Counted from the first letter of the stretch, positions 53,561-62,385 are shown. The stretch is DNA of 64,000 nt from Robinsoniella peoriensis (GCF_042680125.1 NZ_JBHTNY010000025.1); one strand, 5' to 3'. The notes: a model not told the origin generated them from the sequence alone. Translations and numbers: made by a program.

Positions 53561-54718
53561 ATGAAAAATTATGTACCGTCTCATTTAAAAGATATGAATC
53601 GGCAGATTGTATATCAGATTATTAAAGAAAAAGAAACCACTTCGAAAGCGGAGTTAGCAAAGCTGACGGGAATCAGCTCCCCTACAGTAATTAAAATTGT
53701 TAATTTCTTAATAGAAAAAAAGCTTGTCATAGAAGTGGGACAGGGAGATTTCAGCCAGAGTGAAGTTTCTGTCGGAAGAAAGCCACGTATGCTGAAGTTG
53801 AATACCGGATTAATGTATGTTGCAGCATTTTTCCTGGAAGGTGATTTTTTAAGTATGGGCGTGGTAGATTTAGCAGAGCGTATCATATATAAAAAAAGTA
53901 TGGAAATAACTCCGGACTTCTCCTTTATCATGCCGGAAATTCTGAATAGACTTGTCATGCAGCTTTTAGAAGAAGCCGGAATTTCGGAATCCCAGCTATT
54001 TGGAATAGGAATTGCCCTTCCGGTAGCATATGATGAAAATAAATGCACGATTATAACGGCGCCGCTGATTCAGGTAAATGAGCCCCTTGTGATCAGAGAT
54101 GAAATAAAGAAATTAGAAGATAGATACGATGCGATTGTAATGATAGAAAATGACGCAAATGCTCAGGTACTGGGAGAGTTTCAAAGGGCTGGATACAGTG
54201 AAAAGGAAGACTTGATATTTATTTCTATTGGAACCGGACTGGGCGCGGGCATTGTTCTAAATGGACAGCTTCGCAGAGGAAAACATCATATGTGCGGAGA
54301 GATTGGCTATATCTGTTTCCTAGGTGATAATATTGAAAGAAAGAAAAACGCCGGCTGGCTGGAATCCCAAATCAGCTATCGGGTACTGGAAGAAAAGTTC
54401 GGAGTGGATTTTAGTAATGGCAGCGGGCTGGATTCCGATACAAAAAAGAAACTTATAGAATATGTGGCACTTCCCATTGCGCTATGCATAAACAATACAA
54501 CCATGCTTTTGGACTGTGGAAATATCGTCTTGGGGGGTATTGTAATAGAAGTTCTGGGAGAAGAATTATTAACTGAAGTGAAGAGGCACGTAGATCAGAT
54601 GTCTGTAATCGGGAATTCTATCCGCCTTCAAACTTCATCTGACAGCGGACTGATTGGCATTGCATCCATGGTCACAAAGAAAAAAATAATTGACTTATTA
54701 ACATTGGAGTCTGATTAA
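53561..54718 (+). CDS. ROK-family transcriptional repressor
   Basis: This 385-residue ROK regulator has an N-terminal winged helix (VYQIIKEKETTSKAELAKLT, then GISSPTVIKIVNFLIEKKLV). The sugar-kinase-like ROK domain contains VMIENDANAQVLGEFQRAGY and FISIGTGLGAGIVLNGQLRR. The C-x-C-G zinc cluster common in NagC/Mlc is not seen after GEIGYICFL. It lies at the centre of a divergent regulon with three matching operators at 53405, 53525 and 54813. The likely inducer is a sugar from the pathway encoded around it. Confidence 0.92.
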   Translation: MKNYVPSHLKDMNRQIVYQIIKEKETTSKAELAKLTGISSPTVIKIVNFLIEKKLVIEVGQGDFSQSEVSVGRKPRMLKLNTGLMYVAAFFLEGDFLSMGVVDLAERIIYKKSMEITPDFSFIMPEILNRLVMQLLEEAGISESQLFGIGIALPVAYDENKCTIITAPLIQVNEPLVIRDEIKKLEDRYDAIVMIENDANAQVLGEFQRAGYSEKEDLIFISIGTGLGAGIVLNGQLRRGKHHMCGEIGYICFLGDNIERKKNAGWLESQISYRVLEEKFGVDFSNGSGLDSDTKKKLIEYVALPIALCINNTTMLLDCGNIVLGGIVIEVLGEELLTEVKRHVDQMSVIGNSIRLQTSSDSGLIGIASMVTKKKIIDLLTLESD

Positions 54719-54722
54719 TCTA

Positions 54723-54750
54723 TTTTGGTATTGGGAAACACATACCAAAA
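54723..54750 (+). terminator. Hairpin after the ROK gene
   Basis: TTTTGGTAT and ATACCAAAA form a 9-bp stem around a 10-base loop, 5 bases after the stop codon. There is no T-run, so termination may be weak. Confidence 0.45.
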
Positions 54751-54780
54751 CAGGTTGAAGTATTATAATAAAAAGTTGTA

Positions 54781-54839
54781 TTCCAAAAGGAGTATAACTT
54801 TCTATAAATGGAATTAATTAACAAAGTTAGTTAATTAAT
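54781..54839 (+). promoter_or_regulatory. Promoter and third ROK operator, kinase-GH4-transporter operon
   Basis: A possible TTCCAA/TATAAA pair lies in 54781-54808 with 16-base spacing. The operator TTAATTAACAAAGTTAGTTA (54814-54833) follows directly, differing by one base from the two upstream sites. Position relative to the -10 box is the same as in the other two. Confidence 0.8.
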
Positions 54840-54863
54840 GAAAAAGAAAGGAGGAATCCTTAA

Positions 54864-56006
54864 ATGGAAAAAGTATTAAACAGTGTAGAATCCTGTCTGG
54901 AAAATCAAACGAACGGACATTTTCAGTGGAAAGTCTTTGCCGGCTTTGACGGATATGTAGATTTGCTTGTAAAACCTGTACGCTCCGGAATCAATGATCA
55001 AAAGAAGTATTTTGAAACCATCTCGGAGTTTGGAAGCTATTTAAAGACCAAGGCGAGTAAAAGCTGTTCGATTGAATTGCAGAAAATTACAGAAAAGGTT
55101 GGAGGAAACACCATAATTTTTGCCGAAGCCCTGGCGGCTTTTGGCATAAGCAGCAAATGTGTAGGCGCTTTCGGATATCCTAAAGTGCAGGAGGTATTTT
55201 CTAATGGAAACAGCAATGTAGAAATAGTGAGTATTACAAACCCGGGACACTGTACGGCATTAGAATTTCAGGACGGTAAAGTTATGCTGGCTGAAAATTC
55301 AGATATCAACGAATTGGATTATGAGGTTCTAATAAGCCGTATAGGTGAGAAAAAATTCTCAGCGTATTTAGAAGAAGCAGATGTTTTGGCTTTTATGAAC
55401 TGGAGCGAGATGGCGGGAGGAACGTTAATCTGGAAAGGGATATTGAAAAATATACTTCCGAAAGTGGCTGAAAAGAAAAAAAAGTCGGTTTTTATTGATA
55501 TCTCGGACTGCTCCAGAAGAAGTAAAGAAGATATCGGCGAAATGTTGGAATTGGTTCGGGAATTTTCATCTTACTTTGATGTAATCATGAGTTTGAATAG
55601 AAATGAAATGGAAACCATCTGCAACACAATGCCGGAGGAGTTACAGGAAGCAGATTTTGAAAAGATGGGAGAAGTGATCAGAAACTACTGCGGGATTCAA
55701 TATCTGGTAGTGCACTTACTGGATGGAGCATATGCTTTTGCAGGTGGGGAACCGTATTATATTGCGAATAAATATGTTGACAAACCTCTGATTTCCACAG
55801 GGGGCGGAGATAACTTTAACGCAGGTCTGGTATATGGAATCATGATGAATATGGATATTGAGCAGGCATTGGCAACAGCGAATGCTACCAGCGGTTTTTA
55901 TGTAGTCAATGGAAAAAGTCCAGCCCCGGATGAATTAAAATCTTATATCAGTCAATGGAAAAAGGAGGTGAGAAGTCATGATAAGACCTCCAAAGAGAGA
56001 GCCTGA
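54864..56006 (+). CDS. PfkB-family carbohydrate kinase
   Basis: This 380-residue kinase is of the ribokinase/PfkB fold. The N-terminal substrate region is FAGFDGYVDLLVKPV, followed by EKVGGNTIIFAEALAAFGIS. The C-terminal signature STGGGDNFNAGLVYG carries the catalytic Asp in the form GGGDNFNAG in place of the common GAGD-F-G. The sugar it phosphorylates is unknown. It is the first gene of a six-gene operon under a ROK operator. Its end overlaps the URO-D gene by 29 bases. Confidence 0.85.
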   Translation: MEKVLNSVESCLENQTNGHFQWKVFAGFDGYVDLLVKPVRSGINDQKKYFETISEFGSYLKTKASKSCSIELQKITEKVGGNTIIFAEALAAFGISSKCVGAFGYPKVQEVFSNGNSNVEIVSITNPGHCTALEFQDGKVMLAENSDINELDYEVLISRIGEKKFSAYLEEADVLAFMNWSEMAGGTLIWKGILKNILPKVAEKKKKSVFIDISDCSRRSKEDIGEMLELVREFSSYFDVIMSLNRNEMETICNTMPEELQEADFEKMGEVIRNYCGIQYLVVHLLDGAYAFAGGEPYYIANKYVDKPLISTGGGDNFNAGLVYGIMMNMDIEQALATANATSGFYVVNGKSPAPDELKSYISQWKKEVRSHDKTSKERA

Positions 56007-57000
56007 CTTTCGCAATCTGGAATTGGTTTTAGAAAAGAAGAAACCCCAAAGACCTACGCTGTTTGAATTGTTTGTATGCGATGAAATTATTGAAAAAGTT
56101 TCAGGAAGACATTTAGCAGGGAAAAACAAGCTGGAAAAAGATGTTGCGCTGATTGAAACTTATGATAGCCTGGGCTACGATTATTCGTTAATAATGCCCA
56201 CGGAATTTGCATTTATCGCAAATAATAAGCTGGAGAAAAAGTCTTTTTCTTTAAATGATGGTGCGGTTATTACAGACAGAAAATCTTTTGACCAGTACAA
56301 TTGGCCGTCAGCGGGTGATTATGACTATACATATGTAGACAAACTGGCAGAATATCTGCCAAAGGGAATGGAATTTTTAGCCTGGTCCAGTGATGGACCC
56401 CTGGAAAGTGTCATAAAGCTGGTAGGTTATGAGAATCTCTGTTACATGCTCTATGATGATGAAACTTTGGCTGCTGATATTTTTGAACAGGTAGGTAAGC
56501 GTACGGTGGAAGATTACCGCCAAATGCTGGAGTATCCCCATATTAAAGGGGTGGTGGTCGGGGATGACTGGGGATTTAACACACAGACGCTGCTGCCTAT
56601 AGAAGTTTATCGAAAATATCTCTTTCCATGGCATCAAGAAATTGTACGTATGGCACATGCCGGAGGCAGATATGCTATTTTGCATTCCTGTGGGCAATAT
56701 CAAGGAGTGATAGAGGATATTATCCAGCATATGGGATATGATGGTAGGCACTCCTATGAAGATAATATTATTCCCGTAGAAAAGGCATACGAAGATTTAT
56801 ATCCGGATATCGCGGTTCTGGGGGGAATTGACGTTCATTTTTTATCCGTTGCTTCACCGCATGAGATAGGAAGGCGTTCAGAAGAAATGCTGGAACGTAC
56901 TTTTAACAGGGGAGGATATGCACTGGGGTCCGGAAACAGTATTCCCAATTACATTCCCTGGGAAAATTATAAAGCAATGATAACAAAAGCATATGAATAA
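55978..57000 (+). CDS. URO-D superfamily protein (methyltransferase-like), ROK regulon
   Basis: This 340-residue URO-D-superfamily protein has the blocks KGVVVGDDWGFNTQTLLPIE, YRKYLFPWHQEIVRMAHAGG and RYAILHSCGQYQGVIEDIIQ, then DGRHSYEDNI and ALGSGNSIPNYIPWENY. The His-Ser-Cys-Gly block parallels the H-x-C-G region of the paralogue at 18656 and of corrinoid methyltransferases (inference). The start has an AAAGGAGGTG site. It is translated with a sugar kinase and GH4, with an MttB-like protein in the same regulon, so methyl transfer from a sugar-derived compound is plausible. Confidence 0.8.
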   Translation: MIRPPKREPDFRNLELVLEKKKPQRPTLFELFVCDEIIEKVSGRHLAGKNKLEKDVALIETYDSLGYDYSLIMPTEFAFIANNKLEKKSFSLNDGAVITDRKSFDQYNWPSAGDYDYTYVDKLAEYLPKGMEFLAWSSDGPLESVIKLVGYENLCYMLYDDETLAADIFEQVGKRTVEDYRQMLEYPHIKGVVVGDDWGFNTQTLLPIEVYRKYLFPWHQEIVRMAHAGGRYAILHSCGQYQGVIEDIIQHMGYDGRHSYEDNIIPVEKAYEDLYPDIAVLGGIDVHFLSVASPHEIGRRSEEMLERTFNRGGYALGSGNSIPNYIPWENYKAMITKAYE

Positions 57001-57011
57001 GGAGGATCATT

Positions 57012-58286
57012 ATGAGTAAGGCAAAAATTGTATTTATTGGAGCAGGCAGTATGTCGTTTGGGATTCCCACATTCAAGGATCTCTTTACCACCAGAGAATT
57101 GGCGCAAAGCACCCTTTCGCTTGTGGATATTGACGAACAGAACCTGGAAAGAATGTATCAGCTGGCATTGAAAATGAATGAGGCATCAGGTATGGAGCTT
57201 AAGATTGAAAAGACGGTAAACAGAAGGGATGTGCTGCAGGGGGCAGACTATGTGGTAAACAGTCTGGCTATTGAAAGGTGCGAGCTTTGGCGAAAAGATT
57301 TTCAGGTTCCTTTAAAATATGGCATCAAGCATTGTCTTGGTGAAAATGGAGGTCCCGGTGCTCTGTTTTTTGGAATGCGTACAATTCCCCTAATCATGGA
57401 TATCTGTAAAGATATGGAGGAGTTATGCCCCGATGCATGGTTTTTGAATTTTTCCAATCCGGAAAGCCGAATTGTACTGGCGGTTAATCAGTATACCAAG
57501 ATTAAGTGTATTGGTCTTTGCCATGGAATCTTCATGGCGCAGGAAGATGTGAGTAAAGTACTGGGCAGGAAAAAAGAAAGTGTTGAAGTATCTGCAGCCG
57601 GAATGAATCATTTCCAATGGCTTCTTAGCATTCGTGACAGGGAGAACGGAGAAGATCTGTATGAAGAATTAAGGGAAAAAGAGAAAAGCTATGACAGCAG
57701 ATTTCAGCCGTTTACCCGAAAAATGTTTCGTGCAGTGGGAATTTGGCCCACCTGTTCGGATGATCATCTGGGCGAATATCTTCCGTATGGGTATGAGGCA
57801 GGTATGGAAGGCTATGATTTTGATCAGGATGAGCAGGATCGCATCCGGATGAAAAAGGATGTCCGTGAAGTAATAGGAGGAGAAGCCGGAGCAGAAAAGT
57901 GGCTGGTAAAATCGGGAGAGAAGGCAATGGAAGTAATTACCGCCCTTCATACCGGCAGGAGAACCTATATTCCATCAGCAGTAGTATATAATGGCGGAGC
58001 GATTACAAATCTGCCGGAAGATGTGGCTGTAGAGATTCCAATTATAGTGGATAAAGATGGAGTCCATAAGGTACATATCGGCAAACTGCCTCAGAACATC
58101 TGCTCGCTGCTGTCTCTTCAGGTAGGGGCACAGCAAATGGCTGTCCGTGCTGCAATGTACGGTGACAAAGAGATGGCTTATCAGGCACTCTTAGCCGATC
58201 CGGTTATAAACAGCACAGATGCTGCAAGAAATATTGTAGATGAACTTTGGGAAGTGAACAAGGCTTATATAAAAAGTACCCTATAG
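57012..58286 (+). CDS. GH4 glycosidase (CHG-type, possible alpha-uronidase or galactosidase)
   Basis: This 424-residue NAD- and metal-dependent GH4 enzyme has the NAD site KIVFIGAGSMSFG, the motif NFSNPESRIV, the metal-binding Cys in GLCHGIF (near residue 170) and His in AAGMNHFQWL (near 199). In GH4 the residues after Cys-His separate subgroups, and Cys-His-Gly is associated with alpha-glucuronidase/galacturonidase members. This suggests a uronide substrate, with moderate confidence. Because the importer is an ABC system and not a PTS, the substrate is probably not phosphorylated. It is followed by the binding protein gene. Confidence 0.9.
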   Translation: MSKAKIVFIGAGSMSFGIPTFKDLFTTRELAQSTLSLVDIDEQNLERMYQLALKMNEASGMELKIEKTVNRRDVLQGADYVVNSLAIERCELWRKDFQVPLKYGIKHCLGENGGPGALFFGMRTIPLIMDICKDMEELCPDAWFLNFSNPESRIVLAVNQYTKIKCIGLCHGIFMAQEDVSKVLGRKKESVEVSAAGMNHFQWLLSIRDRENGEDLYEELREKEKSYDSRFQPFTRKMFRAVGIWPTCSDDHLGEYLPYGYEAGMEGYDFDQDEQDRIRMKKDVREVIGGEAGAEKWLVKSGEKAMEVITALHTGRRTYIPSAVVYNGGAITNLPEDVAVEIPIIVDKDGVHKVHIGKLPQNICSLLSLQVGAQQMAVRAAMYGDKEMAYQALLADPVINSTDAARNIVDELWEVNKAYIKSTL

Positions 58287-58332
58287 CGGAGATATTATGG
58301 AATGTAGCAGATCGTAAAAGGAGAAGCAGAGT

Positions 58333-59682
58333 ATGAGGAAAAAAATAATTGCGGCAGCATTATGTGTATGCATGACAGCAGGAACGATAACGGGATGTAT
58401 GGGGATTGGGAATAAAGAAAAGCAGCAGGAGAATACAAAGGAAGAAAAGGCGGAACAGGGCAGCGGGGGAGCAGAAAGCCAGGCGGGAAAATCAGAGGAC
58501 ATTGATTATAATGCAAGCTTTGAACTTCGGTTTACCTCATCCCTGAATGGTGAGGTGAGAACAGCACTGTTAGAGGAGGCAGCACAGAAATTAAATGAGA
58601 AGTGGCCCAATGTAACGGTGGTAAATGAGAGCACCGGTGATTATGCCCAGAAATTGAAACTGGAATTCAGTTCTGGTGACGGATATGATATGGTTTACCT
58701 GGATGATTTGAACCAGCAGGCACTGATGGAAAACAATTATCTTATGGATATTACGGATGATGTTCTTGAAAGAGGCTGGATTGACAAATCAGTTCCTGGA
58801 TCTATAGAATTTAATAATCTTCGTACACCGGATAAATATTACAGTGCGTCTTTCCTGATGGCACCGATTGTCGTGTATTACAATAAGGATATTTTTAAGG
58901 AAATTGGAGCTGAGGTGCCAAAGACTGTAGAAGAACTGGAAGTGATCATGCAAAAAGCAAAGGAAGCGGGCTATATCCCGACGGAATGCGGTGGGGATAA
59001 TTATTATCAGATTATCTGGGCGGCAGAGAGTATGATTTTAAATTCTGCGCCCAAAGATGATATTGATGACTGGTATTACAAAAGAACGTTTTCAGAAAAT
59101 ATGAAAAAAGCATTCACCGATGCATTTGCCCGTATCAGTGACTGGCATAAAAAAGGTTATTACAGAGAGAACTTTGAAGGGGTAAAAGGAGATGATGTTC
59201 CTGCACTTTTCAGTCAGGGAAAAACAGCGTTTACTATCGATGGAGATTGGAGTCTGGCAAATTTTGAGGCAAGCGGACTGAATATGGGCGCATTTATTTT
59301 TCCAGGGTTTTCTGCAGATTCAGAACCGTATATTGTCGATGCGACAGATGGGGCATGGGCATTAAATGCAAATCTGGATACCAATAAAAAAGCGGCGGCA
59401 CTGGATTGGATTGATATATTTTTTGAAGATGATTTTGTGAAGAAGTGGTATGAAGCCAGCTTTACACCTGCAACTTTAACGGATGTATCTGATGTGGAGG
59501 CCTCAGACCTGCATAAAGAAGTGGCTGAAAGTACAAAGAATGCGAAAATAGGATTCTATTTAGATAACGTGAAGCCCGGCTATCTGGATTACATGATCAA
59601 AGAAACACAGCTTCTGACACAGGGGCAGCATACACCGGAATCATTATGTGAAAGCCTTGAAAAGGAGTGGGATAAGAAGTAA
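58333..59682 (+). CDS. Sugar ABC binding lipoprotein (CUT1 type)
   Basis: This 449-residue lipoprotein has the lipobox GTITGCMG, a Glu/Gln-rich linker and the family 1 binding domain. The domain includes AQKLNEKWPNVTVVNESTGD, GYDMVYLDDLNQQALM and FSQGKTAFTIDGDWSLANFE. It is followed by two CUT1 permeases and belongs to the ROK-controlled operon. The substrate should be the glycoside cleaved by GH4. Confidence 0.9.
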   Translation: MRKKIIAAALCVCMTAGTITGCMGIGNKEKQQENTKEEKAEQGSGGAESQAGKSEDIDYNASFELRFTSSLNGEVRTALLEEAAQKLNEKWPNVTVVNESTGDYAQKLKLEFSSGDGYDMVYLDDLNQQALMENNYLMDITDDVLERGWIDKSVPGSIEFNNLRTPDKYYSASFLMAPIVVYYNKDIFKEIGAEVPKTVEELEVIMQKAKEAGYIPTECGGDNYYQIIWAAESMILNSAPKDDIDDWYYKRTFSENMKKAFTDAFARISDWHKKGYYRENFEGVKGDDVPALFSQGKTAFTIDGDWSLANFEASGLNMGAFIFPGFSADSEPYIVDATDGAWALNANLDTNKKAAALDWIDIFFEDDFVKKWYEASFTPATLTDVSDVEASDLHKEVAESTKNAKIGFYLDNVKPGYLDYMIKETQLLTQGQHTPESLCESLEKEWDKK

Positions 59683-59812
59683 GTGTGACGCACAGCTGTC
59701 AGAAAGCAATTTTAAGACATGCTCTAAAGCGTTTTCACACTGCCTATTTGGAAATATTGTAAGAAAATTACGATATTTATGCGGGACAAGTATGAAAGAA
59801 GAGGTGAACGTA

Positions 59813-60712
59813 ATGGAAGAAGCAGCGATATCGCACACGAAGAAAAAAATAAATGTAATGGCATATGTATTTATATTACCAGCATTGATTCTGTTTCTTG
59901 TTTTTGTCTGCTGGCCTTTGCTGCAGACGGTTTATCTGAGCTTTAACAGCTGGGATGGATTAGGAGAAATAGAATTTACAGGCCTTACAAACTACAAGGA
60001 ATTTTTTACAGATCCGCTGGTACTGCAGGCTGCAAAAAACAATGTTTTGTGGATGCTGTGTTCATGTACCATTCCAATTGCTATTGGTTTGATACAGGCC
60101 TCTTTGCTGGTGAATTCGAATATTAAGCATGGAAAGATCTTTCAGCTGATTTTATTTCTTCCTCAGGTTTTTTCCAGTGTGGTTGCAGCAGTTATATGGG
60201 CCTGGATCTATAATCCGGCAATGGGGCCTCTAAATAAAATGTTGGAAAATATCGGACTGGGCAATTTGGCGGAATCCTGGCTTGGGGATTCAAAGTTTGT
60301 TATGATTTCTTTACTGGTTATGTCAATCTGGATGGGATATGGGTTCAGTACGGTAGTTTACAGTGCTGCCATTCAGGGCATCAGCTCGGAATTATATGAA
60401 GCAGCTACCATGGATGGCTGCGGACCGTTTAGGAAGTTCTTTTATATTACGATACCCAGTGTAAGGCTTACGACTACAACACTTTTATTGTTTGCCCTGA
60501 TTGATTCGTTCAAGGTATTTGATATCGTATATCAAATGACAAAGGGAGGTCCTGGTTACAGTTCCTATGTATTGTCTTATTATTTGTATAATGAAGCATT
60601 TGTTAAGAACAGGATCGGATATAGCGCAACGATTGCTGTCATAATGACTGTATTTATTCTGCTGGTATCAAAAGGATTTCTGCGGTTTCGGAAAGGTGGT
60701 GAAGAGATGTGA
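59813..60712 (+). CDS. Sugar ABC permease 1 (CUT1, MalF/UgpA type)
   Basis: This roughly 299-residue permease has six membrane segments. It starts with VMAYVFILPALILFLVFVCW and has the EAA loop ISSELYEAATMDGCGPFRKF. ATG 59813 is preferred, preceded by GAGGTGA. In-frame reading back to 59648 gives polar sequence overlapping the end of the previous gene without a site. It overlaps the next permease by 4 bases. Confidence 0.88.
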   Translation: MEEAAISHTKKKINVMAYVFILPALILFLVFVCWPLLQTVYLSFNSWDGLGEIEFTGLTNYKEFFTDPLVLQAAKNNVLWMLCSCTIPIAIGLIQASLLVNSNIKHGKIFQLILFLPQVFSSVVAAVIWAWIYNPAMGPLNKMLENIGLGNLAESWLGDSKFVMISLLVMSIWMGYGFSTVVYSAAIQGISSELYEAATMDGCGPFRKFFYITIPSVRLTTTTLLLFALIDSFKVFDIVYQMTKGGPGYSSYVLSYYLYNEAFVKNRIGYSATIAVIMTVFILLVSKGFLRFRKGGEEM

Positions 60713-61539
60713 GGAAGAAGAAAAATTATACTCCGGCAGTATATGCGGTATTGTGTTTCTGCTGCCTATGTACCCTGGTTCCCTGCGTATTGATTGTAAT
60801 TACATCTTTGCGGACAACAGCAGAAATCGTACAGTCGGGATTGTTTGGCAATATTCAGAAACTGCATTGGGAAAATTATATACAGGCATGGAAAGTGGGG
60901 CATTTTCCGAAGTATCTTTTTAACAGTATGTTTATTTCTTTATTTTCCGTAATAGGAGTGCTTTTGTTTTCGCTGCTATCATCCTATGCTATGAGCTGCC
61001 TGAAATTCAAAGGGCGGAATCTCTTTCAAACATTAATTGTCATGGGACTTGTTATACCGCTGGAAATTATCGTGATACCGTTATTTTACGATATGAAATC
61101 CATGGGGCTTATGAATACACACTGGGCAGTTATTCTTCCTACGATAGCTATGAATGTGCCGTTTGGAACCTTTCTGCTAAGCGGTTTTGTAAAGGAAATA
61201 CCGGCATCCCTATTGGAATCGGCACGCATGGATGGTACAAACGAGTGGCAGACTTTATGGTATATTGTGGCACCAATTATCAAACCGGCACTTATTTCAC
61301 TGCTGATCTTCACCTTTATGTGGTCCTGGAATGCATTTATGCTCCCTAATATCATGATTAAGAGTGAAACGATGCGGACATTGCCTCTGGGGCTTGATTT
61401 TTTCCGGGGGAAGAACTCACAGAACATACCGTTAATATCTGCAGCATCTAATATTATCGCATTACCTGTTATTATAGTCTATCTTACCTTTCAGAAAAAC
61501 CTGATTAAAGGTATGATGGTTGGAGCCGTCAAAGGATAG
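60709..61539 (+). CDS. Sugar ABC permease 2 (CUT1, MalG/UgpE type)
   Basis: This 276-residue permease starts at GTG 60709, overlapping the previous stop. It has six membrane segments, the EAA loop IPASLLESARMDGTNEWQTL and the typical end FQKNLIKGMMVGAVKG. It is the last gene of the ROK-controlled operon and is followed by a strong terminator. No ATPase is encoded here, so a shared MsmK-type ATPase is expected. Confidence 0.9.
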   Translation: MRKKKNYTPAVYAVLCFCCLCTLVPCVLIVITSLRTTAEIVQSGLFGNIQKLHWENYIQAWKVGHFPKYLFNSMFISLFSVIGVLLFSLLSSYAMSCLKFKGRNLFQTLIVMGLVIPLEIIVIPLFYDMKSMGLMNTHWAVILPTIAMNVPFGTFLLSGFVKEIPASLLESARMDGTNEWQTLWYIVAPIIKPALISLLIFTFMWSWNAFMLPNIMIKSETMRTLPLGLDFFRGKNSQNIPLISAASNIIALPVIIVYLTFQKNLIKGMMVGAVKG

Positions 61540-61568
61540 TGAGCAAAAAAACAAAATTTGTTACATAG

Positions 61569-61615
61569 TAAAGCACTGCATATTTAATGATTTTAATATG
61601 CGGTGCTTTATTTTT
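61569..61615 (+). terminator. Terminator of the ROK-controlled transporter operon
   Basis: TAAAGCACTGCATATT (61569-61584) pairs with AATATGCGGTGCTTTA (61595-61610), allowing one G-T-type mismatch, and TTTTT follows. It lies 30 bases after the last permease. Confidence 0.85.
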
Positions 61616-61656
61616 AATCCCCCCTGTCTTTTCATTCTATCAATTCAAAAAATATA

Positions 61657-61962
61657 CTAATAGCTTTTTTCAACAGAATAAAATTGGCTTTTCAGGCTGC
61701 TAAAGTCTATGAAAGAATAATACTTTTGCGAAACCGGATTCGTATTATCTTCATCGTTCGCAGCGTTTTGAGCATCCTCCATAGTTTCCCAGGTTACTAA
61801 GTCAGCCCAGGTATCGCCATCGACAAGTACCTTCCAAGAAATGAATCCTTTCTTCTTAGATAAAATTTCGTTATGTGTTTTTTCTGACGCAAGCAAGTAA
61901 TCTGATACAGACGCTCCTTCTATTAGTTTATAAGTGATAAACCAAACTGTATTCGACATCAT
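61657..61962 (-). CDS. Small ABM-like (dimeric alpha-beta barrel) protein
   Basis: This 101-residue protein resembles antibiotic-biosynthesis-monooxygenase-like/dimeric alpha-beta barrel proteins. The pattern is VWFITYKLIEGASVSDYLLA, then KKGFISWKVLVDGDTWADLV and TWETMEDAQNAAN. The function is unknown; such proteins often handle small hydrophobic molecules or act as stress factors. It stands alone on the minus strand between the transporter operon and the IS110 element. The ribosome site CGAGGAGAC precedes its ATG. Confidence 0.7.
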   Translation of the reverse strand: MMSNTVWFITYKLIEGASVSDYLLASEKTHNEILSKKKGFISWKVLVDGDTWADLVTWETMEDAQNAANDEDNTNPVSQKYYSFIDFSSLKSQFYSVEKSY

Positions 61963-61979
61963 ATTTTGTCTCCTCGTAT

Positions 61980-62028
61980 AATAAGTTTGTAGGCAAGAAA
62001 AACACAGCTTACAGACTTATTCTTTTTT
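61980..62028. terminator. Hairpin with T-run upstream of the ABM-like gene
   Basis: AATAAGTTTGTAGGC (61980-61994) pairs with GCTTACAGACTTATT (62007-62021) with two mismatches, followed by six T on the plus strand. It could stop plus-strand transcription into the IS110 element, or form a 5' leader hairpin of the ABM-like gene on the minus strand. Confidence 0.55.
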
Positions 62029-62128
62029 ATGGTATAGAGGTAAGGATATCTCTGAGGATTCCCCTCATCCTATTCCCATCTATACAGTCAATAGTTACTT
62101 TTTCATATGGTTAATCCTGTGGTATGAT

Positions 62129-62385
62129 ATCAGCAGAGTCTGATGTCCGAAGGCACTGCTTCGTCTCCTTTCAGCCGGCTTTGTCCGTGACTGCTTCAAA
62201 AGCATGCAGCCTGGCACACATGGCACATTCCGCTTACACAGAAGCTGCATCTCCAGCCGGAGCACCAGCAAAAAATGCTGACTGGATGAATGCTCATAAC
62301 GCGAGGCTGCGGTCACCATATGTAGCACAGGATAAACCTTTTGCTTAAGGCTCCAATAATCTGGATCGGAAAGGAGCGTGATTAC
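62129..62385 (+). ncRNA. Candidate bridge RNA of the IS110 element
   Basis: An extended -10 box (TGTGGTATGAT at 62119-62129) starts a roughly 250-nt non-coding stretch before the recombinase ATG. It can form several short hairpins: CGAAG-GCACTG-CTTCG, CTCC-AGCC-GGAG and CAGCA-AAAAA-TGCTG. In IS110-group elements the 5' non-coding end encodes a bridge RNA that pairs with target and donor DNA. Location and structure fit, but the guide loops cannot be assigned without the target site. Confidence 0.55.

Noticed and set aside
59648..59812. N-terminal extension of the CUT1 permease back to 59648
   Set aside because: The extension is polar, overlaps the upstream gene's end and has no ribosome site; the family start fits 59813.
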